From Atopsyche davidsoni (taxonomy: Eukaryota; Arthropoda; Insecta; Trichoptera; Hydrobiosidae): 64,000 nt of DNA. Below, piece after piece: positions 46,501-60,189 of this stretch (within the stretch, counting starts at the first letter, position 1; the number at the start of each line of letters is the position of its first letter). The position numbers were made by a program, and so were the translations under genes. The stretch is from NCBI GenBank assembly GCA_022113835.1, contig JAILWY010000019.1:1488001-1552000 (forward strand), written 5' to 3'. The notes below the pieces were generated by a model. It did not search any database. It was not told the DNA's origin and was given only the letters and a program-made list of their open reading frames with translations.

Positions 46501-48533
46501 AGCCTGCCTGCAGGATCTAGAATAAACTAGCGGCTAAGCATTTCAGTCGCTTTTGAGAAACTACCCAGCAGTACCAGCTAGTGTGTCTGTTTGACGAGAC
46601 GGAGGTGCTCGAAAAAAAAGAAGCTGCAAGCAATCAACTATCCACACTCCTCATGCATGAAGATTGGAGAATCTCGTACAACGTTTTCTATGTAAAGGAA
46701 CTTTCTTAAAATAATACTTATTAGTAAATTATAGTTTTACGATCGTAACTGATACTTGTATTTTCGTTTAAAACTTCTACTTCAATCAATCAATTGAAGA
46801 GGATATGATTTGTTTCAGTTATCTCGGATAGCTCAATATTTCAGTAATTTTACAGAATGAGATTAATTGTGTATACATAACAAGTAAAATATACATGTAT
46901 TTGATATTTTTTACCAAAAGTACTTGGTAAAATTCCATTTTGATATTTATTGATAAAAAAATCGTTTAGTGATTTTTACCTTTTTTAGTTTTAACCATAA
47001 CTAGTTTATCCAATTTATTTCGTTGGCTTTTTCAAACAATTCTCGTTTGAAAATTCTTACGAAATAATATGGTGAAACTAATCACAATAAAAACAATAAT
47101 GTGAAAAAATCACAAAAATAATATGTGAAAGTATACAATTTACTTATGAATTTTATTGTTAGAAAAAATTTATTACCCCTTATACGAAGAATGCATCTTA
47201 TATTATTTATGATTATCTTGTAATAAAATTTTGATAAAAATATGAATACTTTAATTAATAATATATTTACTGATGCCTTATTTTGAAATCGAAAGTTTAA
47301 ACAAAGATAAAGACAAAAAGTTAAAGTTTATAACTGTTATTATATATATTAGAATTAGTGGTAAATGCCAAAAAATACGTTTATTTAATCAATATTTTTG
47401 ACAAAAAGTACTTGATGGAATTCCATTTTAATATTTTCAATAAAATACTTTAGTGATTTTTCCACATGTTAATCATCTTTTAATTAATTTATCTCAACGC
47501 AGTATTTTAACATCAGAAAACCAAGAGGATGCTCCAGAATCGCGGAAGCGTGAATCTGATCACCTTGAGGTTTTCCGATGAATTATATGGGATTAATAAA
47601 GCGGCGCACAGTCAAGTGGTCTTAAACCAATAATATGATTTCGAATTCAGACCGGAGAACAAACAAAATCCTTGCATCCCGGGCAAAGTGAGCGCCTCCC
47701 TCCTCCCCCGCACTCCCGCCCCCCAATAATATACCAGACCCAATCAAGCGGGGGTAAAGAAGACCACTTTAAAAGGGAAGAGAGGAAACCCTGCATGTGC
47801 TGTTCCGGGGGAAGACCGGCCCTCGTGGGGCTGCTGGAGCACGATTCAATTTCACTCCGTTATTATCTGTAAATAAAAGAAGGAACAGCGAAGTCATGCT
47901 ATTTTATGGACATACACATTGAAAGTGCTTTTAGTGTATAAGTTATTTAGTGAAAATATTTAAATAAATGTTTGCGCTAATTTGTGTTTCCGTTAATACA
48001 GAGTTTACACATTTACTCGACATAGATAAGGCAGTCGGCTTTTAATTAATACGTATATTTATTTGAATTAGAATTAAAATGATAAAAGTCAAGTTTTAAA
48101 AATTTCAGTGTAACTTATCATATGTATATGTTACCCGATGTGCTAAGTTTATAGTATAGTCATCAAACAGGTGTAACTACGGTCAAGTGCTAATGAGATC
48201 AATAAGCTATCGGGGTTGATAGTTGCAAGGTGGCGGGTCTCGCTGGGCACGGGCCTGGGGGGCGCCGCGGGCGGCAGCGGTGGCGTGCCACAGCTTGCGG
48301 CGCGCACTCTTATCGGCACGCCACGCCGTGAAATATTACGTCATATCAATTTTTTAAGGGAACAGCGCTCTTTCGCGGATTCCGCGTAATTTGCCGTAGC
48401 GCCGCACCCCTTGATTAATTCACATCAATATTTTTCAATGTTAAATGCACGCCGTTCAGTGTAACCGCCTTGTAACGGGAGTGTAGCTCTGCAAGTGTAC
48501 ACTCACTCAGACGAACGTTTTATCGCGTTAGAG

Positions 48534-49185
48534 CAGAGGTTCCCAAGCTTTTTGTCCCGTCGACCCCTTGTCGAGTTTTCCTGTTTTTCGTAGACCCCCT
48601 GCCTTGCTAATATTGAATTTTTACATTTGACCGGATATTTTCTCCGTTATATCCGAAATCCGTTAAACAGGGGTCCGTTATATCGAGGTTTTACTGTATA
48701 CCTTTATAAATAAAAACACACAAAATGTAAATATAGTAACATTCATTAAACAATGCATTGATAGCAATTTTTCAATATTTGGCTTCAAATAAGTCAGATT
48801 TAATTTTTAATCTCCTCGCCCAGTGATTTCCAATCTATTTTTTTTTGTAAGTAGAATGGAAACCGCACTCATTTCCACGAGTAATGAAGATGGTAAAGCT
48901 ATCAAAAACCTTCTTGCGATAGTCCAGAGTGCAGGATAAATACCAGGTATGTCTCTTTGAAGCCGAAATGGCTGATATCCCTTTCTAAGCTGCACCGTCA
49001 GTTCTTCATTAGTGCTTATTTCGATCAGTTCTTCTTGTAGTATGACTTTCGAGAGTATGAGATCTACTCTCGTAGACCCCCTTTTACAGTTCATGGACCC
49101 CCAATTTAATTTTTCGCTGTCGTCGACCCCTTGCAGGGTGGAATCGACCTCTGGGGGTCGATATTGACCACTGTGGGAACCTATG
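48534..49185 (-). mobile_element. Internally deleted hAT transposon with transposase C-terminus
   Basis: Ends CAGAGGTTCCCAAGC and, complemented, CATAGGTTCCCACAG. Perfect 8-bp duplications CGTTAGAG lie at 48526-48533 and 49186-49193. The minus frame 49094-48807 encodes the hAT C-terminal dimerisation region. It shows NEELTVQLRKGYQPFRLQ, IPGIYPALWTIARRFLIALPSS and LLTKKNRLEITGRGD, as in ZBED/Buster-like transposases. The usual ERGFS stretch is shortened and the N-terminal and catalytic parts are missing, so it cannot move itself. Confidence 0.9.
48630..48698 (-). mobile_element. Fragment of a pogo/Tigger-like terminal repeat nested in the hAT element
   Basis: On the minus strand it reads TACAGTAAAACCTCGATATAA and then a run with two further ATAACGG-type motifs. 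This is the pattern of pogo-group termini, next to TA. Only one end is seen. Confidence 0.5.
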
Positions 49186-49193
49186 CGTTAGAG

Positions 49194-52100
49194 TAAAGTT
49201 CATTATGATTTTGTGTACATGCCCAATCTGTAATATCATCTAAAGAATAAATAGCTACAGACGACGACATACTGATAATTTCATAACTTGGTGCATTGAA
49301 GAAAATATTTAAACTGTTGATATTACGCTGTATGGAAAACTCCTCTGATATTGATGTATTTTTTTAAGATGTCCGAATTCCTTAGCCAAAGATTGAAAAT
49401 GATTTTTTTGTCACCAAACAATTATTTTGTTGTAAAAATTAGCTAGCTTGAATAGAAACATCAACACGTGCACAAGTATCAACTTTATATTACAATAAGT
49501 AGTCTGCACGGAATAATAATAACCAAAAATTACAAATCTTCCTCTTAAGAAATATTGAATGTTTCAATGGAAACTTTTTAATTTTTAAAAGAAATATAAA
49601 TAAAAATAAAATCCTAAAGTAAAATGAGGAACGATCCTCCCTGAAAATCTTTTCTGACATCAGGCGCAACAAACACAATCTTCCTGTCGGATTAGAATCG
49701 AATCTGAAAACACAACATTGTGATGCGAAGAAAATGGAACGGTCATGTATATGAGAAAGACTCGTAAAAATAGACGAAGTATATAGAATCTGTAAAATAT
49801 TAATAAAATACCTGTAGAGTATTATATAATATATTGAACAAATTTGTCAGATGTATTTTTAGCGATTAAATTCTTGGAAGTAATATTTGCTGCGAAAATT
49901 TTAAATTTAACGATGTTCTTCGATGTTCGATGTTCTCTATATAAATTTTTTTGCATTATAATTCAAAAGGAATTCTTGAATCAAATAAATCAGTTACAAA
50001 TATTATACATGGACGGATTTTCCGTTCAATTTAATTTAATATTTTGATATGAAATAATGATCACATCACAAACTGAAAAAAACTTAAAAAAAGATAACTT
50101 AATCAAGGAAGTGCTTAGGAAACGCGGCAATTAAACACTAATATTTTCAGTGACTTTGTCTTCAGCGAGGTGCAGATTTCGCCCTTTAAAAGCTCATCAC
50201 CATTTTATCATTGGCAATCACAATGTAAGTCTGTATTTCAAGGCGGGATACCCCTAAGAATAACTAAAGTAACGGAATGAAGTTAAAAAGTTAAACCGCA
50301 ATCCTTTCATATAAGTTTCGAATTCAATTTCGAAGCTACCATTGCGTTATTTATTAAAATTTGGCTAACTCGTGGTATTCAAATACCTGGCAGATGAAAA
50401 TATCTGTGTGTTTTTCAACCGATAAAAACACATTTCCAAATTCATATCTCAACTAATTAATTTGAATGCTAGATTTAAAAAATATATTTTATAGCATACT
50501 TAATTTATTTTTAAATTTATGTATCGGCCGAGGTAGGTATCGCCACCAATCGATGACTCGTCTCGGACATAATTCGGTCGGCGGCTGTCGTGACTAATTT
50601 AGCCGTCGCTGCTCTAGCTGTCGGACGCTCATCTCGGCCTGACCGGAATAATGCATGACGTTCAGGAAAATCAACGAAGCGCCCGGCAAAAATGGCCGCC
50701 ACCGGATGCACTGAAGGGCCAGCCGGTCAATATTCACTGTGCTGCTTCTGGGCGGCGTTAATAACTGGCTCACATGATTTAATCAATTCGTTTATCAGTA
50801 TTCGTATTATTAGATTATTTTTAGTAATTATGTTCCAATTCGTAGTTCGAAAGACTATTATCGGATCAAATAAAATTATTTATGTTAACCTGTAGAAGTT
50901 TGATAAAAGTTAAAATATAAAAAATTAAGACGTGTCCTCCGATTATATATATTATACATAATGGTAAAAGTATGTTATGTCTAGTAATAGTAAAATAACA
51001 AAGTTTCGGGATGCAAACGATGTGAAATATTTTGAAAACGAGGCAACATCGTTGGCGGCCTTTTGAAACGCTGCCCTGATTTCGGCCAGCAAAATCAAAC
51101 GCCTCTGATTACTCCAGCTCGCCAGTCCAGCAACTCGATAGACAAGGTTTTTTATGAACTTCATCCAGTCATCAGGACTTGGTTATTACTCGAAAATTGA
51201 CGCTCGTGTCGAGAGGGTTTTGAACGAAAAACTGTTTTTTGTGGATAGTAGGTGAAACTTTAATATTTAGATATCCTTGAAATTAGTTAATATGCTGTAT
51301 TTTATTTACGTGTCAAATAAAAAAGTGATTATGACAGTAATACGTCTTCATTTTATTAAATTATAAACGAAAATTGCTATTTGCATTTGTTATTAAGTTA
51401 TTAATGATATTAAGTTGCTATTAAGATAACCGCTAAAGATTTTGCAGTGATTTTTTTAATGAATTATTCATATTTATAAATATTAGTATTTAAGAATTGC
51501 TAATCAAATGAGGCAACCAGTTCTCATTTTAAGAACAATTTTATGAAATTTATATATAAAATAATATAGCTTCTTGAATAAAATATGTTCTTTATGTTTT
51601 TCATAAAATTATGTAGCCTTAATGAAAAAAAAATATATGTTGAATGAAATCCATTAAAAAAATCTGTTAAAAAGATTTGATAACGAACAAATTAAAATAA
51701 CACAGAGTAAAGGAACGTAAAAAAATTGTACTTTTTCTTTTGGCTCGGTCAAACAAACTAACGCCAGAATTTTAATGATCATGAAAAAATAAGTATACCA
51801 CTCTCATTCAAAAAAAATAATTCTTATTTGAAATTAAAGCAGAAGTGAATGAATCTAAGGCGGTGTAAGTTTTAGTAATTATTTTCACGCGGAAGTAGAG
51901 TTAATGATGTGCTCACGTGCCGCCTTTGTGCATTAAACACATCGCGATGGATATGTATCATTAAATTCTTTGAATATTCTGAAAAACAAGAGACTTCTGA
52001 GAGTGTTAAAAACCTAGAGCTAACTGAATAACCCGAATCAAATTTCAACATGCCCAAGGACTGAATTAAAACAATTATGTAAACAATCTACAGACTTCGA

Positions 52101-55100
52101 TATCTTTCATCTAACCCAAGAGATAAATATGCTTTATATATATTAATATATATATATATATATGTATATATAATATATTTACAAAATTGTTTAATTACAA
52201 ACAATTGGGAAAATGTAGCATTCTTCTAAAAAATCGATTAAACTTTTTAAAAAATAAAATATTACCTTATACGATACATATGAATTTTTAATTTGTTAAT
52301 TAATTAATTTGTTAATTAACTTTTCACATCAACTTGAATTTTTTTCTGGAATATTGTGATAATATTTATAAAATATATATATAAATATCATATAAGTTAA
52401 TCCAGCTTTAATGATAATATTAACATTCAAAAGTTTAATACAGTGAAGCTTTCGAAAATAATAATTCATTTTACTTTTTACAAAACATAATCAAGCCATT
52501 TATATTCTAATGAACTCTCAAAGCTTTTTTCAACCGAGTTTTATTCCACTGTAGGATAACACTGAATTCATGTCCAACATACCATATTCTGGCATATTCC
52601 ATGTGCAGACATTTGATGATTGTATTTATTAAGATGGCTTAAAATTAAAAATACATTTGTTTTTAAAGAAAGCACATGTTTATTTCATTAAGACAATGAT
52701 AAGAGAGCTTTCAAACCAAATCTACAAATTAAACCGATAGTACAAAAAGTATGAATGGTATAATAATAAAGATAATTTAAACATATAAAAAAGACTTAAC
52801 ACGTCCTTTTTAATAATTATATCCCAATGATACAAACCGGATTTTATTTAACGATCTTACAGGTGTACAAATAAAAAAACTTTTAATGGAGTGAAATTTT
52901 ACAAATGTAACAAAGTTAAGCTAAATTTTATTGTTTTGGAATAGTTACTATAAAAAAACCCTACACGAAAAATAAAAGAAAATTCTAATAATGGATATTA
53001 AATAACTATTATACTTGTTTCATTACAATTATAATGTCAGATAATAGGTTTTTAATGTACTTGAATCAGGCTTTGGTAAATTTTTGCTGTTTTTCTAGTA
53101 ATGGCAAACGGAGCCAGGTCATGCGTATGGAACTTTTCATTATGAAATCGATAAATAAACACAGGTATAAAATGAGTTTCAAATGCCGCGTATGTCTTTA
53201 AAACATTTTTGATTGGCGAAACTCCCGCACAACACAGAAAACTGGATTTGAATTGTTTACGATTATACCAAATGAATCTCCATCTGGCATTTTAATATTC
53301 ATTAAATGTAATTTTCATTTCGTGCGGAAAATTTTAAGGCATCGGAAAAAATATAAATAATTTATAAAAAGGTAAAATATTCAATCATTAATATTATACA
53401 ATTACTTTTTTAATAGATTCTAATATTGGCTTTATAGCGGGTGTACTTTATTTTTGTTATTATTAAAAAATACAAAACATAGCTTGGCATATAACTTAAA
53501 GTTTTTTTGTGTGACGCAATTTTGAAAAAACTAGCATTTTTCAGTAAAACATGACTCATTGTAAAAATAAATTATTTAGTAATTGAAAGTTCAAGGTGAC
53601 GTTAAATATATTTCACCATGAAATAAATTTGAAATTACTGATTTACCAATGTCATTGCACATTGAACATGTATAAGCTTGCAGTTTATTTTAATGTATTT
53701 AATATATGCATACAAATTGGTATTTGTATGAATTGTAAATAAATATATTTAGATCTTTACGGTCACAATACACGCATAGCACAGGAAAACGTGAGCATTA
53801 CCTAATTGTATTTATTTGGTATCCTCGACATTGCTGATCTTGGGATGCGATATTACAATTACGATATGTTGATATGTAGATAATATAGCATAGTGCTTCA
53901 CAATATTGTCCATCTCCGAAGGTGGTTTTAGAGACCTCGGAAGTATGCTCTAAAAACGGCTGTACTGTCCATTATTTTACACCTTCATCACGTGCATTGT
54001 ATGTCTGGCGGCTGTGAGCTTCAAGGAGAGTTGTGTCATCTGAGATATTCACATCTAATGACATGATTTATTACAGCAGATTTTTAAAATGTTTCTTGTT
54101 TTAAAAAAAACCATTATATAAACTTAGTATTCATAAAGTATTTAAACCGGTCACCAAGGATATTATTAAATATAAACCTTTCTCACGGTAAATATTAAGT
54201 TATAGCAAAAGAGCACGAAAAATAAGAAATTAAAATCACACGACAGGCATAAACTAATTTAAATCAGCTGTCTTTTACGGCAATTAAATTTTATAGCCAA
54301 TCAAATTTAATAGTGAACACTGGTCTAAAATTGAGTGAATTTAGCTTTCTTATGTGCAAACATTCAATTTCACTGTGCACATATAAAGCTTCTGAAACTA
54401 GCCAGGCACATCGATTGTGCTTTGAAACTAGTCACCCCGACTATTTGCTGCATAGAGCTCCAAAACCATTCTGAAACTCGTGCGATATCAAACGGAGTCG
54501 TTATGTTCACTAGATTTTGCACATCAGTTTTTCACTACATATAAATTTAAATTTTCTTTAAAATTTCATTGAAGAAACTATAAAAAAAAAATATATTTTT
54601 TTTTCCCACTAATTTTCACCAGCGTTATTCCTCTAATGAAAAAAATATATTTAAGATACGAAAAAAAAAGGTCTGAGCACCACACAATCTAAAAATAAAC
54701 TGCAATATGACCCGAGAGACGGAATATTAATTAAGCGGATCGCCCGCACGTACCGCCACGGATATTTCGTGGAGTTGATCTATGTTTGTTTGCAGTCGGA
54801 GGACTCCGGCTCGGCGAGGCTCCGCAGAACTCACGTGTACGGGAACAGTTGCCGCTTATAATTCTGCATTAGCCAGGTAGTTTCAGCACCCATCGCGATC
54901 GATATAATATTTCCGTATACATGCTAAAGCCACCTTGGCCCAGTTCGCCCGGCATGAGGTTTAATATCGTGTTCACCGGCCGGGAAAAGGATGAAAAAGT
55001 GTATTTCAGTACGAGCCGGGTGAAAACTTTAATTACGCCTCTGGAAAAACCCAAACACTCGGCGAATAAGATAGTTGGCGGAGAAGCTGCGAAACAATGC

Positions 55101-57600
55101 GAGATTTATGATTCTAAAAATGCTGCGAGCTCTCCACCTCAGGTATCTTTTATGCTATATGAAACATACCCGAAACACACCGCAAAATGCGCATAAAAAA
55201 CATTTTCTATTTTGTGTACAACCTAACACTTGCATTATTAATAATGTTTTAACAACACATCTATTTTTTTATGACTTTAATTTTTTTTATTTAATCTAAA
55301 ACCAATTAATATTCGTTAACTGTTGGCGTGCTTGGGTTTGATATATTTTTAAAGTGCTACTCATTCTTAAATGCTTCATTTTATGTAGCATAAATATAAC
55401 TGACGGTATCACTCAAAATTAAGAAATTATCCCTTTTAATTTACAAAATAAAATGTTGTTTTAAGCATTCGTAGTTTATAGTGACACGCGTATTTATCGG
55501 GCGTGCCATTTATCCAATAACTCCAAACATCTCAGCAGTACGATTTATTATAATCAGTGTGACATTTTGGGTGACAAGTCAAACAATTTTAGTTGCTAGA
55601 ACAAATTGACTGCGCCATGTTAGAACTGATCCGAACCACGATCTGAATATTATTATTTTGTACGTTTTGCAGCTTCAATGCCTTGTCCACGGGAGTAACA
55701 GGCGGGCACCGAAACGCCCTGAAGGGCACAGCTTCGTGTCGGCGAGATCTCCAGCGGCGAGCAGCCGGCCTCGCAGGTCCTCGAGGAGAACTTTAAATTT
55801 ATTAGAATTATTAAAATATTTTTTCAATATTGTGATTGTGAATTTCTCATGAATTTCTAAAGTCTTCAAAACTGTACCTTTTATTTCATAAAATAATAAT
55901 GTAACTATATAAATAATCTAGCGTACGGACGGACATATATATGTTTTTAAAATATAGCTACGAATATTTTCCCAATACATTATGAAACTACCGAAATGAA
56001 AGCAGTTATAGTACTTATGAATGCGACCATTTTTTATGTTTCACACTATTAAGTAACCATTTAATATTTTATGACCAATTTTAGGAGCGTTTATTACACA
56101 TAACTTTTTATAATGAAAGTAAATAAAGATTTTGCATTAGTGAACATGAAACAATAGCTGACCGCTCCTCTTTTCCGAAAATGAACCGGGCTTGGCTTCC
56201 TATTGCTGCCCTTATGTATACATCCAAACATCCGCTGAAATATTCTATCTATTCATAGAAAAGCATTACCGGCGAAGAAAAATAAAGACGGGAATTTTTA
56301 AGTTACGTCGGTCGTACACCGGCAATTTTTTCATCATCAGGAATATTAGCTGGGCACCTCTCACGGGTGATAAGTGAAGCCAATGAGTTATTTTATTTTT
56401 TTTACGCCGTATATTGTGTCACTGGTTTTCATTAACAACAACGTAATAAATATAATAAAAAACAATACTAACAGACTGTAGTATATTATCGTTCCTGTAA
56501 TACTTTTTTGACTTACATTGATATATAATACTTTAAAAAATATCGGAAGTATAATAAAAAATCAAAGTGTTTTTCTGTTCGCTTCGTGCATGTTCCGTGT
56601 TTTTAATTTGATTCACTACTTTCCTTTTCACGAAGAAAATCAAATGAGTGTTTATAAAATGCAGCGTATTTTGACACCTACTTTACGAGTGCTTTTGATA
56701 TCTTTTCGGATATGTTTGAAGGAAAAAAAATGATCAGCTCTTCTCGGCTGTTCTCGAATATCCGCAGAAGCTCCAGTGAAAGTCGAGTCTAGTGGCACAC
56801 TACTTGTGAGATACCACACCCGCACTAAACCAAGGAAAATTAATTTGATTCCAGGTGTTTTTCTTGTTTATTGCTATCGCAGTAGAACCATTATTTAAAA
56901 AATAAACTGAGATTGAAAAAAAAAAACAATAATTTGAGAAAAATTAAATGAATGAAAACATGAAATAATTATTATAAAATAAATAAACAAAGAGACAAAT
57001 TCTTTCAAGTGTCTTATTTGTTGTTTATCAAGGTTTCTTACTCCCTTTTTTACTTATTTAAAATATTAAAATAATGTTAACTGGCACCACTCCAGCAAAG
57101 CCTGTGTTTTAACGATGCTACCCTCTAAAGGCTAAACTGTTAAATCGAGTTTGAAATTTGTGAACAGGTATTTTGGAAATGCAATTAATTAGACCTAAAT
57201 TGTATACGGTTACGAATCATCGGCATAACCCGAGATGATATTAAATTATTTTATTATAAATAAATATTTATTTTAGTTTTTTTAAGTGCACCACACTCCA
57301 GGTCCATTTTGCTGGGCACCCAAGAGCAAGAGTATCAAGCCTTTTTCGGTCCTAAATCCCTGTTACCAACGAAAAAATATGCAACATAACACCCGATTAT
57401 CGAATATTTACTTTGTCAAAAGATAATTTGTAAAAATAATAGACATTCCATTAATAATGTATTTTTGGCGTGTAGTTAATTTTAAACCAATTGCATGTAA
57501 TAGTCCCCCATGAAAACAAGAATATTTACTAAATGTCAAAGGTAACTTTTTATATAGTTGTTTGCTCAAATTAATTATCAATATTTGCAACAACAATATA
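49194..57600. other. Gene-poor AT-rich region
   Basis: No supported gene. GC-richer islands stand out at 50520-50760 (contains GGCGGCCATTTTTG on the minus strand, resembling a YY1/Pho site), 54720-55140 and 55650-55800. The last follows a good acceptor-like TTTTGCAG on the plus strand and is cysteine-containing on the minus strand (TCEAGCSPLEIS). An AT microsatellite lies at about 52137-52180. Confidence 0.35.
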
Positions 57601-57627
57601 ATCTTTTAATTTGATTTTATCATAGAA

Positions 57628-57969
57628 ATGTTGTATTACTACCCGATTGAATATCGACTGCGAATTGATGCAGTCTCTGTTCCAGCATCTTGTTGTTATA
57701 AAGAAAACGCAGGCTGCAGAGTCGTGGGTCAGATAAGAAATAATACAAGTTTTATTGAAGACATTTGTTCAATCGTTTCGGAACGTTCTGTTGACGAGGC
57801 GAGGCGGAGCTGCGCTCAGCTCCTCCGCGTCGCGGTGGCCGCCGGCAGAATAGACCTTCTACATCATATAATTGAATGGAAACTCTCCCGACCCGGACCG
57901 AATAGAAATACACTTCCTCCTTCGGAGGCAAAGCCTGCCCGAGCTGAACGAATTGAAAAGCTATTTTAA
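57628..57969 (+). CDS. Hypothetical open frame, 113 codons
   Basis: The plus frame stands out by GC-rich codons in its second half. It contains VPASCCYKENAGC, which resembles the PxSCC motif of the tetraspanin large extracellular loop. An acceptor-like GATGCAG lies just before that motif. It later has ARRSCAQLLRVAVAAGRIDLLHHIIEW. No transmembrane segments or CCG motif are seen nearby, and the gene structure is unknown. It could be a single exon or chance. Confidence 0.25.
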   Translation: MLYYYPIEYRLRIDAVSVPASCCYKENAGCRVVGQIRNNTSFIEDICSIVSERSVDEARRSCAQLLRVAVAAGRIDLLHHIIEWKLSRPGPNRNTLPPSEAKPARAERIEKLF

Positions 57970-58440
57970 TATTTTTGCCGGTGCTCCGTAGTAATTAAAC
58001 TATTTGTCATAAAACAGAAAAAAAAATCCCGTAATAATCCTTCGCAATTAAATTTTCTTCCAAAGAAGCATTTATTAAAATGAAAAAATATTGTAAAATT
58101 CATCCAGTGAAAGATTTTAGAAAAAGATTTGATTTTGCTGGTGGAATAAAATATAATATAGTGAAGTATTTTATATCTCTAAGCTTCAATTTGCTTGATC
58201 ATAAAAAAAACATGATTTGGGTTAAACAAAAATTGGAATCAATAAATGCACGTCTATTTTAATGTGGCACAATCAACAAACTTAAACGTATTAGTGGAGA
58301 ATCGAGAAGAAGCCTAAAAAGTTTTTTTGAAATTCAGTTAGCGAATCTTAAGTTCGCAACATCCCATTGCATACAAACTCACGAATTCAAGTATTGCCGG
58401 CATGCAGAGATTGACGTAACACACGTGAGAGAGTAAACAG
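57970..58440. other. AT-rich spacer, nothing recognised
   Basis: I see no gene or structured element apart from short AT-rich frames without family features. Confidence 0.4.
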
Positions 58441-58444
58441 GGTT

Positions 58445-58630
58445 TTTGTGGATTTAAAACTCCAGCCCATTGGAATACCGTTTCCCTCTGGCATCCATCA
58501 CCGACCGCAGTCTATCTAGCGGTGCGGTAGATTGCGTGCGCTGGAATCGAACCCTCACGCTGCGGTATTGAGAGGGAAATCTAATGGGCCACTTAGCCTG
58601 GGTTCTCGGGAGTGTCTGAAAGGCTTCAAC
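58445..58630 (-). repeat. Possible tRNA-derived SINE
   Basis: On the minus strand an A-box-like TGGCCCATTAGA (58591-58580) is followed 38 bp later by a perfect B box GGTTCGATTCC (58553-58543), the RNA polymerase III promoter layout of tRNA genes. The segment does not fold into a clear tRNA by eye and continues into unrelated sequence, which suggests a SINE head. Confidence 0.4.
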
Positions 58631-58639
58631 AATTCTATA

Positions 58640-60189
58640 GCAAAGTAATTCAGTTAACGTAGACATTTTTTTATTAAGTTCGTAAATAAACGTGTCGTTT
58701 TACTTGCTGTGGTTGATTTCAGGTTTTTTTCAGTGCGCAGCTATTAGAGTGATTATGCCATCGTGTTGCTAACATCCGGGCTGCGGTTAAACCCACCCCG
58801 TCCGCGACACGACCGCTCCAAGCCCAGCACTCTTTTTATATTTTTAATACAGGGAAGCGTGCAGACTTATTTATGACAAATTTTAATTAAAACCATAACT
58901 TAAAAACGCCAGTCTAATTAACACAATCAAATTAAAGAACAGCATAATTAGCATGACAGACTTTTCATCACCCTTGTGTTAAGGTACTGTTAATCATATA
59001 AGCTTATATGTACGTAAATATAAATTTATATATATATATATACGTATAAATAAAGAATGAAAAAGATTATTAAAAATAGGATTTAAAACTGAAACTCGGC
59101 CAAAGATATACTTTATCAAAAACAATATAAAAAACGTTTCGCTGTTTTCTAAAAAGCAAGCGAAAATGAATAGATTTTTACGCAGAGAAATATATTATTT
59201 TCAAACAATGACATTTTTATTACTTTTATTATGTAAAACCGTTCATGTAAATTTACCGGAATAAGCGTTGAATAATCCTGAATTAAAAACGAGGAGCCTT
59301 TAGAATAAAATAGGAACTACCTTTCACGAATGTGATAGATGGCTGTCGATTATATTTGGTGGATTCGAAAAGCAAAAGCAAATGCGTAAAGGTTTAATTG
59401 CAATGTCGCTCGATTGGTTATATTTTTTAAAATTTTCAGTAATCTAAATGTGTAGCAATATAATGTTTTGATAAATAAATATTTGTTGATAATATTAAAA
59501 AAAAAAAAAAAAGTATTCATCACGAAAATGAGATATTAATAATTTTGTTTACAATTTTTAAACATGGTCTCATCAGGCGTGATACGAATAGATTCACGTT
59601 ATGTAAACGACAAAAAACCTAATAATATCATAGTTTTGAGCTTTTAAGCCAGCAACAAATTTAAAAATTATTATTTTTGATCCGGTGATTTTTTAAATAT
59701 ATTTGACAACAATGTTTATTTGTCAGTATCTGTTTTAAAGCTATTCAATAAATATTTTCAAAATGGCGTGACAGAAGAAAAGGTTAGATATTCATACATA
59801 TTTTTATGTTAATGTATTTATGTTGAAATATTATTTCAAAAGCATCTTCGGGCTCGTGAAACCTTTAGGTTGACTTGGTGTACGAAATACATGCATCGCT
59901 CTTACTAGGTCATTGTCGACTCTTATAAAATGACTTACAGTATGTAACAAAAGAGCGTAACCGGCATAAATTATAAAAAAAATTAAGTCTAGCATTGAAA
60001 AATAATAAAACACGTAGTTAATCATACATACTTAGATACTTTATTATCAATAAGGTGTCCAGATTCCTCCGTTGTTCATAATAGCCAGGCATCTTCGAGG
60101 CATAATTTCAACTAATTTTTCCGCATATTCACGGAATAATGACTTCCATATGGCCTTTAAATTGCGAGTAAGCTCGGCGGCAGTTACCG
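58640..60189. other. AT-rich spacer
   Basis: It holds a 17-base A run at about 59498, possibly the tail of an old retroposon, and a TA microsatellite near 59027-59042. No gene is recognised. Confidence 0.4.

Larger units (their letters stand above)
36539..48525. other. Gene-poor region, possibly introns or regulatory DNA of the CCN gene
   Basis: No supported exon. It holds the tandem duplication at 37692-38100, a signal-peptide-like minus frame at about 40742-40831, GC-rich patches at 41750-41990, 43440-43560, 44210-44400, 45430-45620, 47670-47850 and 48225-48330, and a short TTAGG run at 43562. The GC patches could be upstream exons or conserved regulatory DNA, and I cannot decide. Confidence 0.35.

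Noticed and set aside
58543..58591. Functional tRNA gene
   Set aside because: The A and B boxes are present, but acceptor and anticodon stems do not form; SINE-like is the better reading.
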